A stretch of 29,373 nt of DNA, taken from an uncultured Collinsella sp. (lineage in GTDB: Bacteria; Actinomycetota; Coriobacteriia; Coriobacteriales; Coriobacteriaceae). Location: NCBI GenBank assembly GCA_902465105.1, contig CABQLM010000019.1, forward strand, positions 1 to 29,373. Direction: 5' to 3'. Both the position numbers and the translations under genes were made by a program. The notes below the pieces were generated by a model. It had not been told where the DNA came from. It worked only from the letters and a program-made list of their open reading frames with translations, and ran no database searches. Positions 15,692-26,528 of the stretch are shown piece after piece. The stretch's first letter is position 1, and each line of letters opens with the position of its first letter.

Positions 15692-17719
15692 ATGGAACAA
15701 AAGGCCAAGGAGGCAGCCTCGCACGCTGCGATTCCTGTGAGCATCTCGGCGATGCTCGTCACGCTGGGCGTGGTGTATGGCGATATCGGCACCAGCCCCA
15801 TGTATGTAACCAAGGCGCTCGTCGCCGGCAACGGCGGCATCGGAAGCGTCACGGAGGAGTTCGTGCTCGGCGCGCTCTCCCTTGTCGTGTGGACGGTCAC
15901 GTTGCTGACCACCATCAAGTATGTGCTCATCTCGCTGCGCGCCGATAACCATGGTGAGGGCGGCATCTTTGCCCTGTACAGCCTGGTCAAGCGCTGCGGC
16001 AAGTGGCTTATCATCCCCGCCATGCTGGGTGGCGCCGCGCTGCTCGCCGACGGTATCCTGACGCCGGCCGTTACCGTTACCACGGCCATCGAGGGCCTGC
16101 GCACCATCCCGGCGGTCCATGCCGTGCTGGGCGATGACCAGGGCCGCGTCGTCGCCATTACGCTCGCCATCATCATCGTGCTCTTCTTGGTACAGCGCAT
16201 CGGTACGGCCAAGATCGGTCACGCCTTTGGCCCCATCATGACGCTGTGGTTCCTGTTCCTGGGCGGCACGGGTCTGTTCTTTGTCTTCCAGCGCCCCGCC
16301 GTGCTGCTGTGCCTCAACCCGGTGCGCGGCATCACCTTTTTGCTGAGCCCCAACAACCACGCGGGCATCATGATTCTGGGCAGCTGCTTCCTCGCCACCA
16401 CCGGTGCCGAGGCGCTCTACTCCGACATGGGCCACGTCGGCCGCGGCAACATCTACGCCACCTGGCCGTTCGTTAAGTGCTGCCTGCTGCTTTCCTATAT
16501 GGGCCAGGGCGCTTGGCTTATGAACAACGCTGCCAACCCCGAGCTTATGGGCATTGCCGATCTCAACCCGTTCTACCAGATGCTCGCCCCGGGCCTGCGT
16601 CCCTTTGCCGTCGGCCTTTCCACCGTCGCGGCCATCATTGCCTCGCAGGCGCTCATCACCGGCGCGTTTTCGCTGGTGTCCGAGGCCAGCCGCCTGGACC
16701 TTATGCCGCACATGCAGGTCTTCTACCCTGCCGAGACCAAGGGCCAGCTCTACATCCCCATGGTCAACAACGTCATGCTTGTCGGCTGCGTCATCGTGGT
16801 GCTGCTGTTCCAGAACTCGGCGCATATGGAAGCCGCGTACGGCCTTGCCATTACGCTGACTATGATGTGCACCACGCTGCTGCTCTTCTTCTACCTGCAC
16901 GAGGAGCGCAAGCTCAAGGTTGCTCCGTGGATCTTCGCGGCCTTCTTCCTTTTGCTCGAAGGCTTCTTCTTCGTGAGCTCGCTCACCAAGTTCTTCCACG
17001 GCGGCTACTTCACCATCCTCATGGCTGCACTCATCATGGGCATTATGGTGTGCTGGTACAACGGCACGGCGGTCGAGCAGCGCCAGTTTACGCTGCTGCC
17101 GCTGCGTAGCTACCTGCCGCAGCTCAAGCGCCTGCGCGACGACGACCGTTACGAGCGCATGAGCGACAACGTCGTGTACCTGACCAAGGACACCCATACC
17201 GACTACATCGACCGCGATATCGTCTATTCGATCTTGGACAAGCATCCCAAGCGCGCCCGCGCCTGGTGGTTTGTGAATGTCGAGACCATGGACGAGCCGC
17301 ACACCTTTGCCTATTCGGTCGAGACGTTCGGCACCGACTACGTGTTCCGCGTGCATCTGTACCTGGGCTACAAGATTAACCAGCGCGTCAATGCCTATCT
17401 GCGTCAGGTCGTTCAGGACCTGGCTGCCACCGGCGAGCTGCCGGCGCAGACGCATGACTACTCGGTCTACAAGGATCCGGGCAACATCGGTACGTTCAAG
17501 TTCGTCCTGATTCGTAAGCTTCTGGCGCCCGAAAGCGATGTGGAGCCGAGCGAGCGTACGGCCATCACGCTCAAGTACATCATCCGCCGCGCCGCCGGCA
17601 CGCCTGCACGCTGGTACGGCCTGGAGAACTCCAACGTGAGCTTTGAGTACGTGCCGCTGTTCACCAAGTTCAAGGCCGTGAATAAGATGCAGCGCTTGGC
17701 CCCCAACGAGCGGCCGTAG
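15692..17719 (+). CDS. kup: Potassium uptake protein Kup
   Basis: A 675-residue KUP/HAK/KT family transporter, which brings potassium into the cell by proton symport. The family signature YGDIGTSPMYV (29-39) lies in the first membrane helix, followed by DNHGEGGIFALYSLV near residue 90. About twelve hydrophobic segments fill the first 460 residues, and the C-terminal 200 residues form the expected cytoplasmic domain. The length is typical. The ATG at 15692 is chosen for its GGGAGG site and because the N terminus matches other Kup proteins. It is followed by a small membrane protein and a KdpDE pair, so expression of this locus probably responds to potassium or osmotic state. Confidence 0.96.
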   Translation: MEQKAKEAASHAAIPVSISAMLVTLGVVYGDIGTSPMYVTKALVAGNGGIGSVTEEFVLGALSLVVWTVTLLTTIKYVLISLRADNHGEGGIFALYSLVKRCGKWLIIPAMLGGAALLADGILTPAVTVTTAIEGLRTIPAVHAVLGDDQGRVVAITLAIIIVLFLVQRIGTAKIGHAFGPIMTLWFLFLGGTGLFFVFQRPAVLLCLNPVRGITFLLSPNNHAGIMILGSCFLATTGAEALYSDMGHVGRGNIYATWPFVKCCLLLSYMGQGAWLMNNAANPELMGIADLNPFYQMLAPGLRPFAVGLSTVAAIIASQALITGAFSLVSEASRLDLMPHMQVFYPAETKGQLYIPMVNNVMLVGCVIVVLLFQNSAHMEAAYGLAITLTMMCTTLLLFFYLHEERKLKVAPWIFAAFFLLLEGFFFVSSLTKFFHGGYFTILMAALIMGIMVCWYNGTAVEQRQFTLLPLRSYLPQLKRLRDDDRYERMSDNVVYLTKDTHTDYIDRDIVYSILDKHPKRARAWWFVNVETMDEPHTFAYSVETFGTDYVFRVHLYLGYKINQRVNAYLRQVVQDLAATGELPAQTHDYSVYKDPGNIGTFKFVLIRKLLAPESDVEPSERTAITLKYIIRRAAGTPARWYGLENSNVSFEYVPLFTKFKAVNKMQRLAPNERP

Positions 17720-17780
17720 TCGCCGACAGGCTGCATGGAGTTGGTTTTCGATGGACAAGATTGAGGCCGGGGAGGCAAAC

Positions 17781-17975
17781 ATGGATGCAAAGGCGCTCGA
17801 TGGCCGCGAGGCGGTGGTCGAAATGGTGCGTGAGGCGCGTGTCGACGCCGCCGAAGATCGGTTCCTTACGAACCGTGCCAACATGGATATGGCCGATCGC
17901 GTAATTTCGATCGTGGCACTGGTATTTGGAGCGGTGTGCGTGTGTGCCCTGCTCGCGCACGTGCTATTTGTCTAG
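17781..17975 (+). CDS. Small single-span membrane protein, unknown function
   Basis: A 64-residue protein with a charged N-terminal half and one hydrophobic segment at the C terminus (ISIVALVFGAVCVCALLAHVLF). I do not recognise a family. The start at 17781 is preferred because GGGGAGG lies five bases upstream; an in-frame ATG at 17751 would add ten residues but has only a distant GGAG. It begins 61 bases after kup on the same strand and is separated from kdpD by a terminator-like hairpin. It is probably co-transcribed with kup. A role as a small regulator of Kup or of the sensor kinase is possible but unsupported. Confidence 0.65.
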   Translation: MDAKALDGREAVVEMVREARVDAAEDRFLTNRANMDMADRVISIVALVFGAVCVCALLAHVLFV

Positions 17976-18006
17976 CGACCGCCGGTTGCAAAGGCTATAC
18001 ACTTGG

Positions 18007-18066
18007 AACCACCACAAGGGAAACCACCACAAAGGTGCCTGTCCCCTTTGTGGTGGTTTTTGTTTT
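18007..18066 (+). terminator. Palindromic repeat acting as terminator, ACCACCACAAAGG type
   Basis: AAACCACCACAAAGG (18021-18035) pairs with CCTTTGTGGTGGTTT (18045-18059) and is followed by TTTGTTTTT, a good plus-strand terminator between the small membrane protein and kdpD. A partial direct copy (AACCACCACAAGGG) lies just before it at 18007-18020. An inverted copy occurs at 23143-23177. Confidence 0.75.
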
Positions 18067-18087
18067 TGAGAGAGGGGCGGGACGCTG

Positions 18088-19713
18088 ATGGATGTCCGTA
18101 CGGACGGCGATATTGCCGATAGCTTTTGGTGGCGGCGCACAACGCTGACGCGCCGCACTCCTCTGTATGACGCCTGCGTATCGGTGGGGCTGCTGGTCGC
18201 GGCGACGATTGTGGGCGCGCTGCTCGACCATCCGGGTCTCGCGCCGAGCATCATGATCGTCTATGTGTTCGCCGTTCAGCTGTGTGCATTCTTTACCTGC
18301 AGTCGCCTGTATTGCTTGCTGAGCTCGGCTGCCGCCGTGGCGCTCTACAACTTCTTGTTTGTCGACCCGCGCTACTTGCTGTCGTTTATCGACCGCGGCT
18401 ATCCCGGCATGTTCTTCATCATGTTTGTGGTCTCGCTTGTGTCGAGCTCGATTGCCTTGGCCCTGCGTCGCGCTTTGGCACAGGCTGCCGCCAGCGACCG
18501 CCGCACGCATATGGTGCTCGAGACCAATCGCATGTTGCAGCGCTGCGCCGACGAGCAGCAGATCGTTCACGCCATGGCCACGCAGCTGGCGCGTCTTTCG
18601 GGCTGTCCGGTCGTGTGGTACAGCGCCGACGCCGAGGGCGATGACCTGCTGCCGCGTGCGACATACACGGCCGTGGGCGATGCCGCGCCGGTGCACGAGC
18701 TGGCGCCGCAGATGCCACCGCGGCTCTCGGCGTCCGCCTATGTGGGAACGCCGCTCGATGCTACGTTCGGCGGCTCGGCGTTTTATGGCATCTACCTGAC
18801 GGTTCGCACAGGCGACGGCTTCGCGCGCTCGGGCGACCCCGCCTCGGTGGTGGGCGTGCTGGCTATCGTTGCCGAGCCCGACGTGCTGACGCACGAGGAG
18901 CGGACACTTGCCGATGCTATCGTGAGCGAAGGCGAGCTGGCGCTCGATCGCGCCCGCGCCATGGAGGCCCGCGAGGAGGCGGCGGTGCTTGCCAAAAATG
19001 AGCAGCTGCGCGCCAACCTGCTGCGCTCCATCTCGCACGACCTGCGCACGCCGCTCACCAGTATTTCGGGTAATGCCGATGTGCTGCTCGACCAGGGCTC
19101 GACCGGCACGGCTGTGCTTGACGACCAGACTCGCCGTGGGATGCTCAAATCCATCCGGTCCGATGCGCTATGGCTGAACGCTACTGTCGAAAACCTGCTT
19201 GCCATCACCAAGCTCGAAGGCGGCGGCATGCATCTGTCGACCACGCTCGAGCTGATGGATGACATCGTCGAGGAGGCGCTGCGTCATGTTAATCCTGCGG
19301 TGTGCGAGCACAGTCTGAAAGTGGTTCCGTGCGATGGCCCGGCGTTGGTTAATGTGGACGCGCGTCTGATGGTGCAGCTGGTGGTGAACCTGGTGAACAA
19401 CGCTATTGCCTATACGCCGTCGGGCTCGCATATCGTGATTTCGATTATGGCGAACGATGGACAGGTGACATGTTCCGTCGCCGATGACGGTCCCGGTATT
19501 GCGCCCGAGGAGCAGAGCCGGATCTTTGAATCGTTCTACACTGTCAACCATGGCTTGGCTGATAGCCATCGCAGCGTGGGCTTGGGACTTTCGCTCTGTC
19601 GATCCATTATGTTGGCGCATGGCGGTAGCATAGGGGTCGCGGCGGCCGAACCGCATGGCTCGGTTTTTACGATTGAGCTTCCTGCCGCCGATGTTTCGTT
19701 TGATAAGGAGTAG
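18088..19713 (+). CDS. kdpD: KdpD-type sensor histidine kinase lacking the N-terminal domain
   Basis: A 541-residue kinase equivalent to the C-terminal two thirds of KdpD. Four membrane helices (about 25-125, DUF4118 type, with LYNFLFVDPRYLLSF) are followed by a GAF-like region (about 150-285). The phosphoacceptor domain has H317 in SISHDLRTPLTSISG, and the ATPase domain has the N box VVNLVNNAIAYT (432-443) and DDGPGI (466-471). The long cytoplasmic KdpD/Usp sensor domains of the roughly 890-residue Escherichia coli protein are absent. The ATG at 18088 is preceded by a G-rich GAGAGGGG site. The response regulator gene follows directly. KdpD normally senses low potassium or osmotic stress to control kdpFABC; here kup is the neighbour. 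Confidence 0.92.
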   Translation: MDVRTDGDIADSFWWRRTTLTRRTPLYDACVSVGLLVAATIVGALLDHPGLAPSIMIVYVFAVQLCAFFTCSRLYCLLSSAAAVALYNFLFVDPRYLLSFIDRGYPGMFFIMFVVSLVSSSIALALRRALAQAAASDRRTHMVLETNRMLQRCADEQQIVHAMATQLARLSGCPVVWYSADAEGDDLLPRATYTAVGDAAPVHELAPQMPPRLSASAYVGTPLDATFGGSAFYGIYLTVRTGDGFARSGDPASVVGVLAIVAEPDVLTHEERTLADAIVSEGELALDRARAMEAREEAAVLAKNEQLRANLLRSISHDLRTPLTSISGNADVLLDQGSTGTAVLDDQTRRGMLKSIRSDALWLNATVENLLAITKLEGGGMHLSTTLELMDDIVEEALRHVNPAVCEHSLKVVPCDGPALVNVDARLMVQLVVNLVNNAIAYTPSGSHIVISIMANDGQVTCSVADDGPGIAPEEQSRIFESFYTVNHGLADSHRSVGLGLSLCRSIMLAHGGSIGVAAAEPHGSVFTIELPAADVSFDKE

Positions 19714-19717
19714 CACC

Positions 19718-20431
19718 GTGCCAAACTCTGCTATGAAACCGCTTATTTTGGTTGTTGAGGACGATCCCGCCGTGCGCAACTTAATCGTTGCTGCACTTGA
19801 GGCGCACGGCTTGCGTCATATTGCCGTGGAAACCGCCCACGCTGCCATCGCTGCCGCATCGTCACAGGCACCGAGCGTCGTGTTGCTCGATTTGGGCCTG
19901 CCCGATATGGATGGCGTCAAGGTGGTGGAGTCGGTGCGTACGTGGTCGGGTATGCCGATCATCGTGGTCTCGGCGCGCAGCGAGGATGCGGACAAGATTC
20001 GCGCGCTCGATGCCGGTGCCGACGATTACCTGACTAAGCCGTTTTCGGTCGAGGAGCTCTTGGCTCGCATCCGCACGACGCTCAGGCGCCTTTCGTATAT
20101 GCAAGCAGGAGGCGTGGCTTCCGAGGGGACGTTTGATGCCGGCGAGCTGCATATCGATTTTGATGCCGGCGTCGCATCGATGGCGGGCGATGAGCTGCAT
20201 CTGACACCGATTGAGTACAAGCTATTGTGTCTATTGGCCCATAATGCCGATAAGGTGCTGACGCATCAATTCATTCTGCATGAGATTTGGGGCACGACGA
20301 CCAAAAGCGATCTTGCGAGCCTGCGCGTCTTTATGGGCACGCTGCGCAAGAAGATTGAGTCGGACCCCGCGCATCCGCGTTATATCCAGACACACGTGGG
20401 GATTGGATACCGGCTGGTGACCCAGGGTTAG
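19718..20431 (+). CDS. kdpE: KdpE-type response regulator, OmpR family
   Basis: A 237-residue two-domain regulator. The receiver holds the acidic pair E14-D15-D16, the phosphoacceptor D58 in LLDLGLPDMDG and K107 in YLTKPF. The C terminus is a winged-helix DNA-binding domain ending RYIQTHVGIGYRLV, typical of OmpR/KdpE proteins. The GTG at 19718 is the start because AAGGAG ends seven bases upstream; that site lies within the end of kdpD, so the two genes are coupled. An ATG at 19733 is too far away. It should be phosphorylated by the upstream kinase. Target genes are not shown by the sequence, but kup is the natural candidate here. Confidence 0.94.
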   Translation: MPNSAMKPLILVVEDDPAVRNLIVAALEAHGLRHIAVETAHAAIAAASSQAPSVVLLDLGLPDMDGVKVVESVRTWSGMPIIVVSARSEDADKIRALDAGADDYLTKPFSVEELLARIRTTLRRLSYMQAGGVASEGTFDAGELHIDFDAGVASMAGDELHLTPIEYKLLCLLAHNADKVLTHQFILHEIWGTTTKSDLASLRVFMGTLRKKIESDPAHPRYIQTHVGIGYRLVTQG

Positions 20432-20659
20432 GGGCGCAGTGAGGCAAATGCATCGGATGTGTTTGCCTGGTACTGCATGCGGCAATAAGAATGATGCGTT
20501 AGCGTTCCGGCGCGGGCGGTGTGTAAGCCGGCGTCCCAAGTGCTTTACCAAAATAAAGTGAACGCACAGATTCGTAACCCGCTCGCAACCGTTCTATGGC
20601 ACGATATTGAACGAATGTATGCTATGCGCTCAAATCTTTTGGGCAGAGTGGGAGACAGT
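20432..20659. other. Intergenic region before the hydratase
   Basis: A hairpin with 7-base arms AGGCAAA/TTTGCCT lies at 20442-20468 without a T-run, perhaps a weak end for the kdpDE transcript. The hydratase promoter must lie here, but no hexamer pair with good spacing was found. Confidence 0.4.
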
Positions 20660-22960
20660 ATGGTCAAGCTGTACGAGGACGGTATCTACCTGCGCGGCGG
20701 CAGCGAGGTTGTGCCTGCGGCCGAGGCTGCCGAGCGCGGTATTACGCAGACGCCCGAGGATGCCAAGCGCGGCACCATCGCGTATTCGATTCTCCAGGCA
20801 CACAATACGTCCGGAGATCCCGAGGCGCTCAAGATTCGCTTCGACGCCATGGCGAGCCACGACATCACCTTTGTCGGCATCATCCAGACGGCTCGTGCCT
20901 CGGGCATGGAGCAGTTCCCGCTGCCCTACGTGCTCACCAACTGCCATAACTCGCTGTGCGCCGTGGGCGGCACCATCAACGAGGACGACCACGTCTTTGG
21001 CCTTTCCGCGGCTAAGAAGTACGGCGGCATCTTCGTTCCGCCGCACATCGCCGTCATTCACTCCTTTATGCGCGAGAACTTCGCCGGTTGCGGCAAGATG
21101 ATCCTGGGCTCCGACTCGCACACCCGCTACGGTGCCCTGGGCACCATGGCTGTGGGCGAGGGCGGCGGCGAGCTGGCCAAGCAGCTGCTGCGCGACACCT
21201 ACGATGTCGCCTATCCCGGCGTCGTGGCCATCTACCTCACGGGCGCCCCGCGCCCCGGCGTCGGCCCGCACGATGTGGCGCTCGCCATCATCCGCGCCGT
21301 CTTTGCCAAGGGCTACGTCAAGAACAAGGTCATGGAGTTTGTGGGCCCCGGCATCGCGAGCATGACGACCGACTACCGCAACGGCGTCGACGTCATGACC
21401 ACCGAGACCACCTGCCTTTCCTCCATTTGGGCAACTGACGAGGACACGCACGCGTTCCTGGCCATGCACGGCCGCGGCGACGACTACCGCGAGCTCAAGC
21501 CCGCCGATGTCGCCTACTACGACGGCTGCGTCGAGGTCGATCTGTCGAGCATCAAGCCCATGATCGCGCTGCCGTTCCATCCTTCTAACGGCTTTGAGAT
21601 CGACGAGCTCAACGAGAACCTCGAGGACATCCTTCACGAGGTGGAGCTCGAGGCCGCCAAGATCGGCGAGGGCAAGACGCACTTTAGCCTGCTTGACAAG
21701 ATCGTCGACGGCAAGCTGCACGTGCAGCAGGGCGTTATCGCCGGCTGCTCGGGCGGTAACTACGACTCCGTGGTCCAGGCTGCCCGCGTGCTCAAGGGCG
21801 CCAACACCGGCTGCGGCGAGTTCTCGCTGTCGGTCTACCCCACGAGCCAGCCCGTGGCGCTCGAGCTTACACGCCGTGGCTACATCTACGACCTCATGGA
21901 GGCCGGTGCAATCGTGCGCACGGCATTCTGCGGCCCGTGCTTTGGCGCCGGCGACACGCCCGCCAACAACGGCCTTTCGATCCGCCACACCACGCGCAAC
22001 TTCCCCAACCGCGAGGGTTCCAAGCCGGGCAACGGCCAGCTGAGTGCCGTGGCCCTGATGGACGCCCGCTCCATTGCGGCGACGGCTGCCAACGGCGGCG
22101 TCCTGACGCCGGCGACCGACCTGCCCGAGGAGACTTGGGACGAGGTCTGCGAGTACACCTTCGACGACGCGCCGTACAAAAAGCGTGTGTACTGGGGCTT
22201 TGGCAAGGCGGAGCCTGCCGACGAGCTGGTCGAGGGTCCCAACATCAAGCCGTGGCCCGCGATGGAGCCCCTCGGCGACGATATCCTGCTCAAGGTGTGC
22301 TCCAAGATTATGGACCCGGTCACCACGACCGACGAACTCATTCCCTCGGGCGAGACGAGCTCTTTCCGCTCCAACCCGCTGGGTCTGGCCGAGTTTACGC
22401 TCAGCCGCCGCGACCCGGCTTACGTGGGCCGCTCCAAGGAGGTCGACGCGGTGGAGAAGCGCCGTGTTGCCGGCGAGTCTGCGGGTGATCTGGCGGCACT
22501 CGATGCCGAGCTTTCGGGCGTGTTTGAGGCACTGGCCGGCGCGGGTGTCGCGGCCGATGCCAAGGCCACCGAGTTTGGTTCCATGATTTATGCCAAGAAG
22601 CCGGGCGACGGTTCTGCCCGCGAGCAGGCTGCGAGCTGCCAGCGCGTAATTGGCGGTCTGGCAAACATCGTCCACGAATACGCCACCAAGCGCTATCGCT
22701 CCAACGTGATGAACTGGGGTATGGTGCCCTTCCAGATGGAGGCCGAGCCCAACTTTGAGGTGGGCGACTACGTCTTTGTGCCGGGTATCCGCGCCGCGCT
22801 CGACGGCGACCTGCAGAACATCGCCGCCTATGTGGTCCGTGCCGATGGTGCGGTCGAGCAGATCGAGCTCTACATTGCCGATATGACGGCCGAGGAGCGC
22901 GCTATCGTCAAGGCCGGCTGCCTGATCAACTACAACAAGTTCAAGGCCGCTGCCGAGTAA
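20660..22960 (+). CDS. Aconitase-family hydratase
   Basis: A 766-residue protein of the aconitase superfamily. Three cysteines stand where the [4Fe-4S] ligands are expected: C363 in [10 protein letters not shown] and C424 and C427 in FCGPCFGAG. Substrate-loop motifs include [19 protein letters not shown] and [15 protein letters not shown]. The sequence belongs to the stand-alone hydratase group found in Firmicutes and Coriobacteriia (YbhJ-like) rather than to the citric-acid-cycle enzyme AcnA, so the true substrate is uncertain. The ATG at 20660 has GGGAG five bases upstream; the frame is open farther upstream, but the protein begins [11 protein letters not shown] as in homologues. No citrate synthase or isocitrate dehydrogenase is nearby. 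A large inverted repeat and then a terminator follow. Confidence 0.9.
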   Translation: MVKLYEDGIYLRGGSEVVPAAEAAERGITQTPEDAKRGTIAYSILQAHNTSGDPEALKIRFDAMASHDITFVGIIQTARASGMEQFPLPYVLTNCHNSLCAVGGTINEDDHVFGLSAAKKYGGIFVPPHIAVIHSFMRENFAGCGKMILGSDSHTRYGALGTMAVGEGGGELAKQLLRDTYDVAYPGVVAIYLTGAPRPGVGPHDVALAIIRAVFAKGYVKNKVMEFVGPGIASMTTDYRNGVDVMTTETTCLSSIWATDEDTHAFLAMHGRGDDYRELKPADVAYYDGCVEVDLSSIKPMIALPFHPSNGFEIDELNENLEDILHEVELEAAKIGEGKTHFSLLDKIVDGKLHVQQGVIAGCSGGNYDSVVQAARVLKGANTGCGEFSLSVYPTSQPVALELTRRGYIYDLMEAGAIVRTAFCGPCFGAGDTPANNGLSIRHTTRNFPNREGSKPGNGQLSAVALMDARSIAATAANGGVLTPATDLPEETWDEVCEYTFDDAPYKKRVYWGFGKAEPADELVEGPNIKPWPAMEPLGDDILLKVCSKIMDPVTTTDELIPSGETSSFRSNPLGLAEFTLSRRDPAYVGRSKEVDAVEKRRVAGESAGDLAALDAELSGVFEALAGAGVAADAKATEFGSMIYAKKPGDGSAREQAASCQRVIGGLANIVHEYATKRYRSNVMNWGMVPFQMEAEPNFEVGDYVFVPGIRAALDGDLQNIAAYVVRADGAVEQIELYIADMTAEERAIVKAGCLINYNKFKAAAE

Positions 22961-22975
22961 CGCGCTTAATTGTCC

Positions 22976-23049
22976 GCCCGGGACTTACCCTTTCCCGCCC
23001 GCTCACGCGCTTCGCGAGGGTCGCGTTCGGGAAAGGGTAAGTCCCGGGC
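22976..23049. repeat. Perfect 22-bp inverted repeat after the hydratase gene
   Basis: Arms at 22976-22997 and 23028-23049 are exact complements (GCCCGGGACTTACCC... inward). The 30-base loop contains GCGCTTCGCG, which can fold again. No T-run follows, so it is a stable hairpin but not a typical intrinsic terminator. It may protect the mRNA 3' end or be a mobile palindrome. Confidence 0.85.
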
Positions 23050-23102
23050 TACATTTCTGCGTTCTCGTTGGGTCTTGAGGGACGCTAAAAATAGACTTGC
23101 TT

Positions 23103-23136
23103 GAAGTCGCCTCTGTTATCGGGGCGGCTTCTTTTT
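23103..23136 (+). terminator. Intrinsic terminator of the hydratase gene
   Basis: GAAGTCGCC pairs with GGCGGCTTC (one G-U pair) and is followed by TTTTT. It lies about 140 bases past the hydratase stop. Confidence 0.75.
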
Positions 23137-23142
23137 ATCGAA

Positions 23143-23177
23143 AACCACCACAAAGGGGACAGGCACCTTTGTGGTGG
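23143..23177 (-). repeat. Inverted copy of the ACCACCACAAAGG palindrome
   Basis: This is the reverse complement of the hairpin at 18021-18059, including the loop (GGGGACAGGCACC here, GGTGCCTGTCCCC there). On the minus strand it is followed by TTTTCG. Sharing of the loop as well as the stem shows that this is a true repeated sequence. Confidence 0.85.
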
Positions 23178-23183
23178 CTCGAT

Positions 23184-23402
23184 TCGTCTCAATCTGTAAC
23201 ATCTTGGCCGCTAAAAGTGGGCTTGGTGTTACAGATTTAGATTTTCGATTTGGGTGTCTTCTGTTCGTCTCGATCTGTAACAGATAGAGCTCTATTTGCC
23301 GATTAGATGTTACAGATTGAGACAAACGGCTGCTGCCGGTCATTTCATCTTGATTTGTAACATCTGGAGCCATAAACAGTCGCTAGATGTTACAGATTGA
23401 GA
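23184..23402. repeat. Array of three palindromic units with fixed geometry
   Basis: Three units each have a left arm resembling TCTCAATCTGTAACATCT and a right arm resembling AGATGTTACAGATTGAGA. The 10-bp cores (ATCTGTAACA and complement) lie at 23192/23227, 23273/23308 and 23353/23388. The gap between the cores is 25 bases in every unit, and the units repeat every 80-81 bases. Loops differ between units, while arms are conserved. It ends about 180 bases before clpB. Confidence 0.9.
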
Positions 23403-23466
23403 TAGTAAGGGGACGAGGCCGTAGCGGGTGAGCGCACCTGCTCCCTATCTTTCAATCACTCAGAAA

Positions 23467-23502
23467 ATCTTATATATAGAGACTTAGATTTATGTATAAG
23501 AT
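23467..23502. promoter_or_regulatory. A/T-rich dyad in the clpB promoter region
   Basis: Twelve-base arms ATCTTATATATA (23467-23478) and TATGTATAAGAT (23491-23502) are complementary with one mismatch. The segment is the most A/T-rich nearby and holds TATAAG, so the clpB promoter probably lies here. The dyad does not match CIRCE, HAIR or CtsR sites known to me. Confidence 0.45.
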
Positions 23503-23541
23503 CGTACAAAGCTGGCAACAATACTTCTCGAACAACGTGAA

Positions 23542-23559
23542 GCCGCCCCGTAGGGCGGC
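23542..23559 (+). promoter_or_regulatory. Leader hairpin of clpB
   Basis: GCCGCCC and GGGCGGC pair perfectly around a 4-base loop in the 5' untranslated region, nine bases before the strong binding site AGAGGTGAT. It might influence translation, for example with temperature. Confidence 0.45.
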
Positions 23560-23580
23560 CACCCCAAGAGAGGTGATTCC

Positions 23581-26208
<2,628 letters not shown>

Positions 26209-26253
26209 ATTGTTGGGCCATGTCATAAAATCTACCGGCAGTCTCTAAACGCC

Positions 26254-26290
26254 AAGGGCGGCGGATCCAATTGGGTCCGCCGCCCTTTTT
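26254..26290 (+). terminator. Terminator of clpB
   Basis: AAGGGCGGCGGATCC pairs with the complementary GGGTCCGCCGCCCTT around AATT and is followed by T residues. It lies about 45 bases past the clpB stop. Confidence 0.92.
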
Positions 26291-26340
26291 CGTGCGACAA
26301 TCGATGATGCTGAACGGATGCGATGCAAGGAGCTATGCAG

Positions 26341-26514
26341 ATGAAAGACGAGATCAAGACAAGCGCGCCGGCGCCCAAGCCCACGTCCAAACCGGCGCCC
26401 AAGCCGCGCGACTCCTATATTCGAGCCGAGAACGAGGATGATGACGGTTACGACCCCTACAGCGACCGACGTCCCGAGCGCGAGCCGATGTTCGAAGCCG
26501 ACCCCTGGCGCTAG
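26341..26514 (+). CDS. Small charged proline-rich protein, unknown function
   Basis: A 57-residue protein without hydrophobic segments. The first half is rich in lysine and proline (APAPKPTSKPAPKP), the second half strongly acidic and aromatic-containing (ENEDDDGYDPYSDRRPERE). Both halves are likely disordered. The ATG at 26341 has AAGGAG eight bases upstream; ATGs at 26323 and 26335 are before or too close to that site. The good binding site and position after the clpB terminator support a real gene. I do not recognise a family. It ends 14 bases before the convergent stop of the next gene. Confidence 0.6.
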   Translation: MKDEIKTSAPAPKPTSKPAPKPRDSYIRAENEDDDGYDPYSDRRPEREPMFEADPWR

Positions 26515-26528
26515 CTCTTGCGGGACGT

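Noticed and set aside
15668..17884. Long open frame on the minus strand opposite kup (738 codons)
   Set aside because: Same composition-driven shadow; the plus-strand Kup protein explains the sequence.
20630..22675. Long minus-strand open frame opposite the hydratase
   Set aside because: Antisense to a protein with intact iron-sulfur ligands; no motif or ribosome binding site.
23184..23402. CRISPR array
   Set aside because: Repeats occur in inverted pairs with alternating 25- and 35-base gaps, not as direct repeats with uniform spacers, and no cas genes are present.
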